The notes: generated from the sequence alone by a model not told the origin. Shown: positions 25,548 through 33,327, counted from the first letter of the stretch. The stretch: 60,754 bases of DNA from Actinomadura sp. HBU206391 (GCF_014323665.1 NZ_JABVEB010000022.1:1-60754); one strand, 5' to 3'. A program made the numbers and translations.

Positions 25548-26362
25548 TGCCGGTCCCGCAGATCCCTGACTTCCGGCCGGGTGTGGTGGTCGGCACGGTG
25601 CCCGATGTGCTGAACGAGTTCCTTCGCGACCCGATGACAGCGCTGTTGGATCCGCCCTCGTTCGTGGCCAGGCGAACGTCCGCGTGGAACCTTACCGAGA
25701 ACGTCCACCAGAACGTCCCGTGGGACTCCGTCAGCGAGGACTCTCACAGCGGGTGGGTGTCCGGTGCGGTCGTCGGCGGCGGCGCGTCCTCGACGCTGTC
25801 AGTGGCCGCGGCGGTCGCTGACAACTCCATTACCGTCGCCTCAGCTGCGTCGTTCTCCTCCGGCGACTGGATCCGCATCGACACCGGCGCGAACGCCGAA
25901 TACCGGCGGATCTCCGCGCCGGCGGGGAACGTCCTCACCTTCTCGGCGACGGGCGGGGGTACGGGCCTGGCGCGCACGCATTCGATCGGCGCGGCGGTGA
26001 CGGAGGTCGACGGCGACCCGACCCGGTACACGGTCCCGGACGGCTGGTCCGGCTGGTGGCTCGTCGACGCGGTCGTGTCCCTGTCCGGCACAGGGGCGGC
26101 CGGCCTGGTGGCCATCCCTGGGGTGTCGGTGAACAACCAGTCGCAGACCGGAGAGGGCAACGCGTGGGAGGGCTGCGAGCCGTTTGTCCCGACCGGCGCG
26201 AGCACCGAGCCCAAGCACGCCAACGGGACCTGGCGGATCTACGCCGCCGAGGGCGAACGCGTGCAACTCGACCTGTGGTTCAGCACCGAATCCGCGATCA
26301 CGGCGGCCGATGTGACCACCGGCCGCGAGTGCCGCATCGGCTTGGTCTGGGACGGCGTATGA
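25547..26362 (+). CDS. Second receptor-binding protein, third copy of C1q-like module with insertion
   Basis: 271 residues (TGATG overlap). A short N-terminal segment is followed by SAWNLTENVHQNVPWDSVSE, then an inserted beta-rich segment (SITVASAASFSSGDWIRID, AEYRRISAPAGN), then RYTVPDGWSGWWLVDAVVS and a closing GERVQLDLWFST. The framework matches the preceding gene's modules interrupted by about 85 residues. Probably part of the same adhesion complex, with the insertion altering specificity. Confidence 0.55.
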   Translation: MPVPQIPDFRPGVVVGTVPDVLNEFLRDPMTALLDPPSFVARRTSAWNLTENVHQNVPWDSVSEDSHSGWVSGAVVGGGASSTLSVAAAVADNSITVASAASFSSGDWIRIDTGANAEYRRISAPAGNVLTFSATGGGTGLARTHSIGAAVTEVDGDPTRYTVPDGWSGWWLVDAVVSLSGTGAAGLVAIPGVSVNNQSQTGEGNAWEGCEPFVPTGASTEPKHANGTWRIYAAEGERVQLDLWFSTESAITAADVTTGRECRIGLVWDGV

Positions 26363-26404
26363 CCACGACAACTCACCACCGCGCCCACATGATGAGGGGG
26401 CGAC

Positions 26405-26692
26405 GTGGCCGATGAGCCATCCAATGGCGAACTACAGCGGCTCATTGAGCGCAACCACCTCGAGGTCCGCGACGACTACGCGGGGATCCTCGCCCGGTTG
26501 GATCAGTTCGTCCTGCGGGAGGTGTACCTCGCCGACGAGCGCCGCCGCGACACGCGCTTCGAGACGATCGAGGAGGAACTCAAACGGGCCCGATCCACTC
26601 GGGCGCTCATGGCGACGCTGGCGGTCACGGCTTTCATCGCCCCGATTGTGGTGGGTGTTGTGGTGTGGCTGGTGACTCGGGGCTTGTCGTGA
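26405..26692 (+). CDS. Holin-like membrane protein with N-terminal coiled coil
   Basis: 95 residues from GTG with GGGGGCGAC upstream. Charged helices (ELQRLIERNHLEVRDDYAGI, RRDTRFETIEEELKRA) precede one membrane span (about 70-91, ALMATLAVTAFIAPIVVGVV). This layout resembles small phage lysis or Bhl-like proteins in actinophage lysis modules. Overlaps the collagen-like gene by GTGA. Confidence 0.55.
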   Translation: MADEPSNGELQRLIERNHLEVRDDYAGILARLDQFVLREVYLADERRRDTRFETIEEELKRARSTRALMATLAVTAFIAPIVVGVVVWLVTRGLS

Positions 26693-27219
26693 GCGGGCCG
26701 CACCGGTTCCGGCGGCGGGCGACGTGGCAGTACGTGCCGGTTGCGGTGCTGGTGCTGGTGCTGGTCGGTGGGGTGGCATGGGGATTGTCGACACTGGCGG
26801 CGCAGAGCCAGCGCAATGCCCGACTGGAACGGGATGTGTCGACGCTGGCTGAGCAGGTGCGTGCTCTGGGCGGCGTTCCCGCGGTCTCCCCGCAGCCCGG
26901 CCCGTCCGGCGCTCCCGGCCCGTCCGGCGCCTCAGGGCCTCCAGGGCAGCCGGGGGCCACCGTCACAGGCCCGCCGGGGGGCAAGGGCAAGACGGGCGCT
27001 TCCGGGGCCCCAGGGGCGCCAGGAGCCACCGTCACCGGTCCGCCCGGCGCTCCGGGCAAAGACGGGGCGGACGGCAAGGACGGCGCCGACGGCAAGGACG
27101 GAGAGCAGGGACCACCCGGACCCGCAGGGGCGCCGTGCGAAGACGGCTACCACAAGGAGACCGTCACCGTCCTCACCGCCGGCGGACCACGCGAGACCTC
27201 GACATGCGTACGAGATTGA
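26689..27219 (+). CDS. Membrane-anchored collagen-like repeat protein
   Basis: 176 residues from GTG (GTGA overlap). A basic N-terminus, one membrane span (about 16-32, VPVAVLVLVLVGGVAWGL), a short coiled coil (about 36-60), then about 26 Gly-X-Y triplets (71-150, e.g. GPSGAPGPSGASGPPG, GKDGADGKDGADGKDG) and a two-Cys tail (CEDGYHKETV...CVRD). It should trimerise as a triple helix. Position inside the lysis module suggests a virion fibre or a lysis-linked surface protein; the anchor argues against a simple soluble fibre. Confidence 0.75.
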   Translation: MSGPHRFRRRATWQYVPVAVLVLVLVGGVAWGLSTLAAQSQRNARLERDVSTLAEQVRALGGVPAVSPQPGPSGAPGPSGASGPPGQPGATVTGPPGGKGKTGASGAPGAPGATVTGPPGAPGKDGADGKDGADGKDGEQGPPGPAGAPCEDGYHKETVTVLTAGGPRETSTCVRD

Positions 27220-27227
27220 GGAGGGAC

Positions 27228-27386
27228 ATGTCCAGCGAAGAAAGCGACCTGGTGCTCGAGCACGTGAACCAGGCACCAGCAGGACCCACCGAGAGCGACG
27301 AAACCAAGGTGCTCGAAGGCCTCGGGTACGCCCTCAACCCGGCCACCGGCGTGTACGAGGGAGGCGACCCCGATGGCGACGAGTAG
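27228..27386 (+). CDS. Small acidic protein before endolysin
   Basis: 52 residues with GAGGAGGGAC before the ATG. Strongly acidic (SSEESDLVLEHVNQAPAGPT, GYALNPATGVYEGGDPDGDE). Its 3' end overlaps the endolysin start by 14 nt, so translation is coupled. No known family; a lysis regulator is conceivable but unsupported. Confidence 0.5.
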   Translation: MSSEESDLVLEHVNQAPAGPTESDETKVLEGLGYALNPATGVYEGGDPDGDE

Positions 27387-28089
27387 CCAGATGCTCGCCG
27401 CGGCCCGGACAAACCTCGGGTTGCGTGGCCGGCCGAACACAATCACCCGCGCGTACGCCAGCCGGAACGGCGACGCGTTCCTCAACGCCGCCTGGTGCGA
27501 CATGGCCGTCACCTACTGGGCGCGTAAGTCCGGTGCGACGTCGGCGGTCCTGCCGAAGGGCGACCGGGCTTACACGGTGTGGCACGCCCAGGACTTCCAG
27601 GCCGCCAAGCGCTGGTACACCGGGACGAAGGCGAACGTCGACAAGGCCAAGCCCGGCGACGTCATCTTCTTCGACTGGGGCGGGTCGGACAGCGTCGGCG
27701 CGATCGATCACGTGGGGGTCGTTGAGAAGACGCTTGGCGGTGGCCGGGTGCAGACGATCGAGGGCAACACCGGCGACGCGTGCGCCCGCCGGGTCCGCTC
27801 CTACGTCGACATCGCCGGGTACGGACGCCCGGCCTACACTGCGCCGAAGCCGCTGAAGCCCACGGCGCGGTACCCGTTCAAGGCCTCAACGCTCATCCGC
27901 AAGGGCTGGAACGACAGCGAGGGCGTACGGGTCGTGCAGAAGCGACTCAACGAACTCGGCTCACGGCTGGTGGTCGACGGCGACTTCGGCCCTCGCACCG
28001 AGACGGCCGTGCGTGCCTTCCAGAAGAAGAAGCGTCTGGTGGTCGACGGCATCGTGGGCCCGAAGACCTGGGCGAAGCTGTTCGGCTGA
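27373..28089 (+). CDS. Endolysin: CHAP amidase/peptidase plus PG-binding domain
   Basis: 238 residues. The CHAP domain (1-150) has NAAWCDMAVTYWARK (catalytic Cys, residue 42), DHVGVVEKT (catalytic His about 116) and TIEGNTGD. The C-terminal PGBD_1 domain (about 170-238) shows VVQKRLNELGSRLVVDGDFG and KRLVVDGIVGPKTWAKL. It cleaves host peptidoglycan peptide cross-links to release virions. No signal peptide, so export depends on the nearby holins. The PG-binding domain is related to the one inside the capsid polyprotein. Confidence 0.88.
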   Translation: MATSSQMLAAARTNLGLRGRPNTITRAYASRNGDAFLNAAWCDMAVTYWARKSGATSAVLPKGDRAYTVWHAQDFQAAKRWYTGTKANVDKAKPGDVIFFDWGGSDSVGAIDHVGVVEKTLGGGRVQTIEGNTGDACARRVRSYVDIAGYGRPAYTAPKPLKPTARYPFKASTLIRKGWNDSEGVRVVQKRLNELGSRLVVDGDFGPRTETAVRAFQKKKRLVVDGIVGPKTWAKLFG

Positions 28090-28091
28090 CC

Positions 28092-28271
28092 ATGCCTCGG
28101 ATGCTCGGACGGTACGAGTCACCCGGCTGCTGCCCAGGGTCAAAGCAGGGCTACGGTCCCGGCCCGGACTGCTCAGGCTCCGAACGCAGCACCCGCAAGC
28201 GCAAGCGATTCGAGAAGCGCACATGGCGACGTGAGGCCACCAACGAACTCACGCGGTCCGACAAGGACTGA
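28092..28271 (+). CDS. Small Cys-containing basic protein after endolysin
   Basis: 59 residues; ATG two bases after the endolysin stop. Begins MPRMLGRYESPGCCPGSKQG, then DCSGSERSTRKRKRFEKR. The CC...C pattern with Ser/Lys and basic tail recurs in actinophage lysis regions but has no assigned function. A terminator follows. Confidence 0.55.
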   Translation: MPRMLGRYESPGCCPGSKQGYGPGPDCSGSERSTRKRKRFEKRTWRREATNELTRSDKD

Positions 28272-28288
28272 CCCCGCTCAACCTTCCG

Positions 28289-28310
28289 CCCCGGTCCAGA
28301 TGGCCGGGGC
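28289..28310 (+). terminator. Terminator-like hairpin before holin gene
   Basis: GCCCCGG (28289-28295) pairs with CCGGGGC (28304-28310), followed by TCTCGC. Same stem words as the hairpin after the capsid gene. Likely partial termination between endolysin and holin. Confidence 0.6.
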
Positions 28311-28332
28311 TCTCGCATGCCCAGGAGGCATC

Positions 28333-28680
28333 GTGAAGCCTGTCCGGATCTTCGGCCTCGAGCCGGCTGCCATCCTCTACGCGGTAAACGCCGCTGTCGC
28401 CCTGCTCGTCTCGTACGGACTCGACCTCACACGGGACCAGGTGAGCGCCGTAACCGTCATCGTCACGGGCGTGCTCGCCGCTGCCGTCGCCGCGCTGACC
28501 CGGCCCGTGGTGGTGTCCACCATCACCGGTGCCGCAGCGACGGTACTCACCGCCATGGCCGCGTTCGGCTTCGAGCTCACCGCCGACCAGATCGGCGCGA
28601 CTGTCACCGCGCTGTCGATCGTGCTGGCGCTGCTGCTGCGGCAGAACGTGTCGCCGACCCCCGTCACCACGCGCGCGTAG
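28333..28680 (+). CDS. Holin (three membrane segments)
   Basis: 115 residues from GTG with AGGAGGCA upstream. Three hydrophobic segments: AILYAVNAAVALLVSYGL (11-29), VTVIVTGVLAAAVAALTR (about 38-58) and VTALSIVLALLLRQ (about 88-104), with a weaker middle segment. Last gene of the late operon, next to the endolysin, which is the usual place for a pore-forming holin. Confidence 0.7.
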   Translation: MKPVRIFGLEPAAILYAVNAAVALLVSYGLDLTRDQVSAVTVIVTGVLAAAVAALTRPVVVSTITGAAATVLTAMAAFGFELTADQIGATVTALSIVLALLLRQNVSPTPVTTRA

Positions 28681-28731
28681 CGACGGCCTTCTTAGGGGCA
28701 ACCCCTGAAAAGACTGGGCGTCCACACGAGA

Positions 28732-28767
28732 CGGGCCCCGCACCTCCACACGGAGGAGCGGGGCCCG
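28732..28767. terminator. Bidirectional terminator between phage and conjugative regions
   Basis: CGGGCCCCGC (28732-28741) pairs with GCGGGGCCCG (28758-28767), with an inner CTCC/GGAG extension, then CTTCGTC. It lies between the convergent holin (plus) and APH-like (minus) genes and separates the two halves of the element. Confidence 0.75.
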
Positions 28768-28793
28768 CTTCGTCATGTCCGGGGTTCAGTCGT

Positions 28794-29603
28794 TCACCGC
28801 CGGCTCCTCCGGTAGTCCGCCCACTGCCGGGTGAGTGCGGCATGCTCGGCGACCCACGCCGCGGCGTTGACATCGCGGCGTCTGCTCCACCGCTCAGCGA
28901 ACGCGTCGGCGAACAGATCCTTCGCGGCCGGGTCGGCGGCGGTCCACGAGGGGAACTGGGCGACCCACCGCGCGGCCTCAGCGGGCGTGTGGCCGGCCTT
29001 GAGCAGCCACGGGATGAGCAGCCCCATCTCCACCCACGCAGCGCCGCGTGAGGTGAACGCCCAGTCGACGACGTAGGCGTGACCGTCCTCGGTTATGAGC
29101 AGGTTGGTGGCGTTCACGTCGGTGTGCAGGAGCGCCTCACCGGCCATCGGCGTCACGTCGTCGGCGACGGATTCCCAGCGTCTTTCGACCCGCATGGTGA
29201 CCACGTCCGGGCAGGGCGTGGCCTGGAGCGCATCGAGGACTTTCGCCAGGATGGCCAGGTCCGGGGATCCGGGTGAGAAGTCGGCGTGCCGTCCGTCGAC
29301 GTGCTCGAAGCCGAGAACGAGCCACCCCCCGGCTTCCGCGGTCCATAGAAGCCGGGGGGCGAACTCGGTCACGTGCGGGTTGATCCTGGCCTCGTTGCGC
29401 AGCGACCGGACCTCCGGGCCGTCCTTGTCCGGCGACATCATCCGGGCTGCCTTGACGAATAGCCGCCCGCTCACGGCGTTCACGGTGGCGGCGATGTCGG
29501 CGTGGTTCCCGGTCGGCGAGGACTCGACTCGGTGGATCGGGCCGGTATGCGCCTTGATCGCGCCAAGCACCTCGGGGGGCAGGTCAGTCCAGTCGCTACG
29601 CAT
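28794..29603 (-). CDS. APH/choline-kinase-like phosphotransferase
   Basis: 269 residues. The fold markers are LFVKAARM (nucleotide Lys), GWLVLGFEHVDGRHADFS (hinge), ALLHTDVNATNLLITEDG (catalytic HxDxxxxN loop) and YVVDWAF (metal Asp). This is the APH superfamily that phosphorylates antibiotics or metabolites. The catalytic loop has HTD rather than the usual HGD. Relatives are common as cargo on actinomycete integrative elements, and the substrate is unknown; calling it a resistance gene would be overreach. Confidence 0.75.
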   Translation of the reverse strand: MRSDWTDLPPEVLGAIKAHTGPIHRVESSPTGNHADIAATVNAVSGRLFVKAARMMSPDKDGPEVRSLRNEARINPHVTEFAPRLLWTAEAGGWLVLGFEHVDGRHADFSPGSPDLAILAKVLDALQATPCPDVVTMRVERRWESVADDVTPMAGEALLHTDVNATNLLITEDGHAYVVDWAFTSRGAAWVEMGLLIPWLLKAGHTPAEAARWVAQFPSWTAADPAAKDLFADAFAERWSRRRDVNAAAWVAEHAALTRQWADYRRSRR

Positions 29604-29614
29604 GAGACCCCTTG

Positions 29615-30151
29615 TCAGAACCGGATGGTGAGCGGACCGTCCGACACCAGGCCGTCCCAGCTACCCATCGGCACCAGACCGCCCATGTCGTTGCACTCCG
29701 GCGGGCAGCAGGTGGAACCGGCCTCGTCGTCCCAGAACTCAGGATCGACGTACACGCCGGTCGCCTGCAGGTACGGGATGGTACGGGCGAGGGCGGCTCC
29801 GGACCGGATGTCGTCATCCATCACGGGCCGGTGGTGGATCATCGAGCCCGCGAACGCCAGGCTCATCGGAAGGTACACCTCGGTGCGCTGGAGCGCCCCG
29901 TGCCACGCCTCATCGACTGGCCGGGTCGGGACGATCCTGACGTAGGCGGCGGGGTCCTTGCGCTCCTCCCGGCGGATCTGGCCGGCCGCCTTCAGGTAGA
30001 CGAGCATCTGACCGACGACGCGATCGGTGTAGGCGTGGGAGGTGTGGTGCTTCTTACGGAAGTCCTGCGTGAGCAGGTCGAACGCCCAGGCGGGGATCAG
30101 CTCGCGGGGGTCCTTGACGGCCGTGGCCGCCTTGTCGGTTGCGACTAACAC
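29615..30151 (-). CDS. Glycine-rich-domain-like protein of unknown function
   Basis: 178 residues from GTG with GGAGGAACC upstream. The core VDEAWHGALQRTEVYLPMS and FAGSMIHHRPVMDDD matches the DExWHxxxxxTxxY...GxxIHHxP signature shared by glycine-rich-domain/GRDP-like proteins. Those are frequent on actinomycete mobile elements but have no established role. The C-terminus has CCPPEC. Divided from the downstream APH gene by 11 nt, so probably co-transcribed. Confidence 0.6.
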   Translation of the reverse strand: MLVATDKAATAVKDPRELIPAWAFDLLTQDFRKKHHTSHAYTDRVVGQMLVYLKAAGQIRREERKDPAAYVRIVPTRPVDEAWHGALQRTEVYLPMSLAFAGSMIHHRPVMDDDIRSGAALARTIPYLQATGVYVDPEFWDDEAGSTCCPPECNDMGGLVPMGSWDGLVSDGPLTIRF

Positions 30152-30606
30152 GGTTCCTCCTTCTCACCGTCCGGCCTGCTGCCGGACGGAGCTGGCGGAC
30201 GGGCGCGGCCCCAGATGAGTGACGACGTGACCGTCGGTCGCTGGGACCGCACCCTCGTAGGTAACCAAGCGTTGAGCGGCGGCGCGGGACCCTGGGGAAC
30301 ACGACACAGCTGTTCCACCCGCGCCGCCGCCGTCTATCCTCCCCCGACCCTGAGGCGGGTGCGGTCCCGACTGATGGGGTCGACCTGACTACCGGTCGCC
30401 GGAACCGCACCCGCGTAAAGGGTCGTACGGCCCGGCGTCAGGATGTGCCCCGGGCGACGCCGAGCCGTACGAGCGCAGGACGGCCGCGGGGGTCGGCCCG
30501 TTCCTGCGCCTTCCCGGGAGATCCGATCCCGGGGGATGAGCGGGCGCGCTGCCCCGCGCCGTTCGACAGCACGCCCACGACTGCAAATCCATGAGATGCC
30601 CACGGG
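30152..30606. repeat. 455-bp non-coding region with paired direct and inverted repeats
   Basis: No convincing gene. A 36-bp imperfect direct repeat (29 of 36 matching; core GGTCGC, ACCGCACC) occurs at about 30224-30259 and 30382-30417. A 12-bp perfect inverted pair GGGACCGCACCC (30243-30254)/GGGTGCGGTCCC (30358-30369) lies within. GTACGGC/GCCGTAC (30424-30430/30464-30470) and CCCGGGA/TCCCGGG (about 30513-30533) form further hairpins. Candidate regulatory or transfer-related site; it precedes the minus-strand gene 29615-30151 and so includes its promoter. Confidence 0.45.
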
Positions 30607-31035
30607 TTACCGCCGGTCCGTGGACGTGGATGCGGTGGTCTGCTCCAGCCGCTCCTTGTGGGTCTGGATGTCGGCCAGGCCGGTGGTGATGGCCTCGGGC
30701 GGGATCGCGTCGCCGAGCACCTCGCCCGGGTCGGTGAACACCGGCCGGAGACTTGTCCATGTCGACGGCGGGGGAATGTTGTCCCAGGCAGCGTCTCCGG
30801 CCGGGTCGAGTCGGCAGCGCGCGATCAGCCCCTCGTACATGTATGCCGTGCGGACGAAGCTCAGCGCGACTCGGTGAACCAGGCCGCGCGCCATGGCCGG
30901 TGCAGACGTGAGCGCGTCCACGACCTCATCGAGGGCGAGCTCGTAGTCGTCTGTGACACCGCACGCGCCGGCACCTGCTCCGCTCACCACAGTCCACGAG
31001 TACAGCCGTGGCGGTTCCCAGGGTCGTTGAGGCAT
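30607..31035 (-). CDS. Protein of unknown function next to XRE regulator
   Basis: 142 residues. Mixed helical sequence (DYELALDEVVDALTSAPAMA, VHRVALSFVRTAYMYEGLIA) without recognisable motifs. It starts 57 nt after the XRE regulator and its leader holds a 27-bp palindrome, suggesting joint control. Relatives beside XRE genes on actinomycete elements are plausible but not verified. Confidence 0.55.
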   Translation of the reverse strand: MPQRPWEPPRLYSWTVVSGAGAGACGVTDDYELALDEVVDALTSAPAMARGLVHRVALSFVRTAYMYEGLIARCRLDPAGDAAWDNIPPPSTWTSLRPVFTDPGEVLGDAIPPEAITTGLADIQTHKERLEQTTASTSTDRR

Positions 31036-31063
31036 GCCGCGACGCTAAATCGGACATCGCACA

Positions 31064-31090
31064 GTAGGGGACATGGTTCATGTCCCCTAC
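31064..31090. promoter_or_regulatory. Perfect 12-bp inverted repeat (operator or hairpin)
   Basis: GTAGGGGACATG (31064-31075), loop GTT, CATGTCCCCTAC (31079-31090). It lies in the 56-bp gap after the XRE gene stop and 29 bp before the start of 30607-31035. As DNA it is a strong candidate operator for the neighbouring XRE protein; as RNA it would be a stable hairpin. Confidence 0.6.
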
Positions 31091-31091
31091 T

Positions 31092-32324
31092 TCAAACCAG
31101 CAGGCCAACCCGATCGGCGAGTTCATGCGCCTCGCGCCGGAGCTCTTGCGGCCCTTCGGTCAGCTCCAGCACCATCCGGCGCGCGTAGCCGTTGTAGCGG
31201 ATCGTCTCGGGCGCGGCGACGTAGGCATCTTTCAGCGTGCTGAGCATCGCCGCGGGGTCGTCGCCGACCTGCCACGCCCTCGCAACCTCGATCAGATGTC
31301 GGCCGCGGCGTGGTTGAGAGGGAATGGCCGCACCCGCGCTGCGCCGGGCCTGCCGCGCGCTCTCCGCTCCCTGCCGCAACTCCACAGCGACCGTCACCGC
31401 GTGGGCCTGCATAATCACCCGGGAGAACGACGTCATCGGATCGTAGTGGTCGCTGGGCAGGTTGCTTGCGACTGCGTCAGCCTGCTCCCACCATCGCCAC
31501 GCCGTGCCCTTCTCGCCCGCCCTAGCGGCCGTGTACGCGGCCTCGAAGTGCAGGGCACCCCACATCGCACGTAGGTCGTCGTCGGCGTCGCGCATACCCG
31601 GCCGGAGGACGTCCAACGCTTGGCGGTTGAGCGTCTCCGCAGCCTCGAAGTCGCCGGCGTCACGGTGCGCCTGCACCAGAAGCCACACGGCGCCGCCGAA
31701 CGTCTTCAGGTCCTCGGATTCCTCGGCGGCCATAACGGCCCGCTCGGCGACGCGCCATAGCAAGTCGGCGGCCGGCTGGTAGGCGACGAAGAACTGGGCG
31801 AGGTTGTAGGTCTGCGCGAGGATCGCCAGTGCGCGCCGCCGGTCGGCACCGTCGAACGCTCGGACGGCATACCGACCATCGCGAATCATGTCGGGGAGGA
31901 GCCCACCGAGCACGGTCCGATGGTCGGGAGACGCATGCCGGGTCCGCCATGCGGCATCAAGCCGGGCCTGAAGGTACTCCAGGGACGGAGGCCGACCCGG
32001 GGTGGGCAGAGCGATGCTGTTGACCGCGTTCCGTACGGCCGGGAGCGCTGGGTGCCCGGGGCCGGTGAGCAACGTCATCGGCATCGACTGGTCGCCCGTG
32101 AGGTGGGAGAGGTCCCGGACCTTCAGCACCTCGGCGAGGCGGATCAACACCGGCAACTTCGGCTGCTGCAGCTGGCCCGATTCGATGGCCTTCACCCAGC
32201 GGCCCGACCTGCCCACCAGGCCGCCGAGGGCCTCGCGGGATAGACCACGCCTCTGGCGGAAGAACTTGACCCGCTGTCCGACAGTCAGATCCGGGTTGGC
32301 GGGATCCGTGTTAGCGTCATGCAT
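31092..32324 (-). CDS. XRE-family regulator with TPR-like C-terminal domain
   Basis: 410 residues. N-terminal helix-turn-helix (13-75): VGQRVKFFRQRRGLSREALG, VGRSGRWVKAIESGQLQQP. The remainder is an alpha-helical array (LAILAQTYNLAQFFVAYQPA, AETLNRQALDVLRPG, EKGTAWRWWEQADAVASNL) of the TPR type used by signal-peptide-sensing and element-encoded regulators in actinomycetes. It probably controls genes of the element, possibly through the palindrome directly downstream. A signalling peptide or ligand could bind the TPR groove. Confidence 0.75.
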   Translation of the reverse strand: MHDANTDPANPDLTVGQRVKFFRQRRGLSREALGGLVGRSGRWVKAIESGQLQQPKLPVLIRLAEVLKVRDLSHLTGDQSMPMTLLTGPGHPALPAVRNAVNSIALPTPGRPPSLEYLQARLDAAWRTRHASPDHRTVLGGLLPDMIRDGRYAVRAFDGADRRRALAILAQTYNLAQFFVAYQPAADLLWRVAERAVMAAEESEDLKTFGGAVWLLVQAHRDAGDFEAAETLNRQALDVLRPGMRDADDDLRAMWGALHFEAAYTAARAGEKGTAWRWWEQADAVASNLPSDHYDPMTSFSRVIMQAHAVTVAVELRQGAESARQARRSAGAAIPSQPRRGRHLIEVARAWQVGDDPAAMLSTLKDAYVAAPETIRYNGYARRMVLELTEGPQELRREAHELADRVGLLV

Positions 32325-32431
32325 AGGCCCTGCACCTTCCCTGAAGCCTCAACAACCTCAGGTTACGGTGTGGGGCCTAAGCATTACAGGGCTTCTCGCA
32401 CAGCACGACGGTCCCCGCACACAGCGTGACG

Positions 32432-32809
32432 TCAGGGAGTGGGGCCAAGTCCGTGTGAGATGCACCAGGCGCTCACCGTGGCATTGGCCGACAGCGCGTT
32501 CGCGTTGTCGATCGGCGACCGCAGTTGCTCGCCGGAGAACTTCTCAGACGCCTCCCGCAGCGCGTCGACATCGCTGGACCCCGCGGATGCTCTGGCGGAC
32601 CGGGCCGCTTCGAGTGCCGCGTTCATGTCGGCGCCGGCCGCGTCGGAGTCGGCGGCGTGCTGGCACGCTGCGATGGTCGACGTGTCGAAGGTCGGGCTGG
32701 GGTCCGCGTCGGTCACCGTGACGGCCGGTGGGGCGGGCTCCTGACCGGAGTTCGCCGAGCAGGCTGTGAGGGCGAGCGCGGCGGTGAGGATGGCGAGGGC
32801 TTTGCGCAT
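32432..32809 (-). CDS. Small lipoprotein
   Basis: 125 residues from ATG 32809. The signal peptide MRKALAILTAALALTACSAN has the lipobox LTAC; Cys17 would be lipidated. The mature part is short and acidic/helical (PTFDTSTIAACQHAADSDAA, EASEKFSGEQLRS). Similar lipoproteins accompany transfer regions of actinomycete elements and could act in entry exclusion or mating contact (inference). Confidence 0.65.
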   Translation of the reverse strand: MRKALAILTAALALTACSANSGQEPAPPAVTVTDADPSPTFDTSTIAACQHAADSDAAGADMNAALEAARSARASAGSSDVDALREASEKFSGEQLRSPIDNANALSANATVSAWCISHGLGPTP

Positions 32810-32912
32810 GCGGGTCTCCCGGGGGAAGAGGGCTGACCCGTGAGACGCGCGATGTTGGCGGCTGGTTGGCGTCCAGATCCGGCCGTGCGCGCAACAAGTC
32901 CCCTTAGACGCC

Positions 32913-32950
32913 ACGACGCCCCGCCGGTCACTAGGACCGCGGGGCGTCGT
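32913..32950 (-). terminator. Strong hairpin terminator
   Basis: ACGACGCCCCGC (32913-32924) pairs with GCGGGGCGTCGT (32939-32950), with an inner GGTC/GACC extension. It lies 16 nt downstream of the minus-strand DUF6907 gene and upstream of the lipoprotein. Confidence 0.7.
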
Positions 32951-32965
32951 ACGGGGTGGTGGTGC

Positions 32966-33295
32966 TCAGGCAGCGCGGCCCGCTGCGACCAAGCGGGTCA
33001 GGACCGCTATGAACGCTTCAGCCTCATCGAGCGTGAGCTTGGTGTAGGCGTCCAGGTCGTGCTCGGCGTTGAAGCGCACCATCTCGATGGTGGGCTGCGG
33101 GTCGTCGACGTGCTGCCCGAGGTAGGCCGTCAACTCGTCGGGGTGCGTCTTCATCCGCGCTTCGGTGAGCTGCGGGATCGCGGTGTCGCGGGGCAGGGAG
33201 ACGACCCGGCGGGGGCCGTAGTGGAACTCGTCGTCGGTGCTGTGGTCGACGATGCACCACTCGGCGCAGGTTGTCTCTGTAAGCTTCTCGACCAT
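32966..33295 (-). CDS. DUF6907-like protein, copy 1
   Basis: 109 residues. N-terminal CAEWCIVDHSTDDEFHYG gives the CxxWCxxxH metal-like motif, and a C-terminal LTLDEAEAFIAVLTRLVAAG is the conserved helix of this actinobacterial family. The function of DUF6907 is unknown; copies cluster on AICEs. Two relatives occur at 38769-39128 and 39436-39777. Its leader carries a hairpin nearly identical to that in front of the 39436-39777 copy. Confidence 0.65.
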   Translation of the reverse strand: MVEKLTETTCAEWCIVDHSTDDEFHYGPRRVVSLPRDTAIPQLTEARMKTHPDELTAYLGQHVDDPQPTIEMVRFNAEHDLDAYTKLTLDEAEAFIAVLTRLVAAGRAA

Positions 33296-33327
33296 GGGGG
33301 TTGAGCCTCCGATACCAGGTTAGATCC

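Noticed and set aside
26359..26415. 18-codon frame MTTTTHHRAHMM... between tail and lysis genes
   Set aside because: Very short, no conserved feature; cannot be told from chance although a leader peptide is conceivable.
28794..29603. Naming the APH-like gene an antibiotic resistance gene
   Set aside because: The superfamily includes many metabolite kinases and no subfamily-specific motif is visible.
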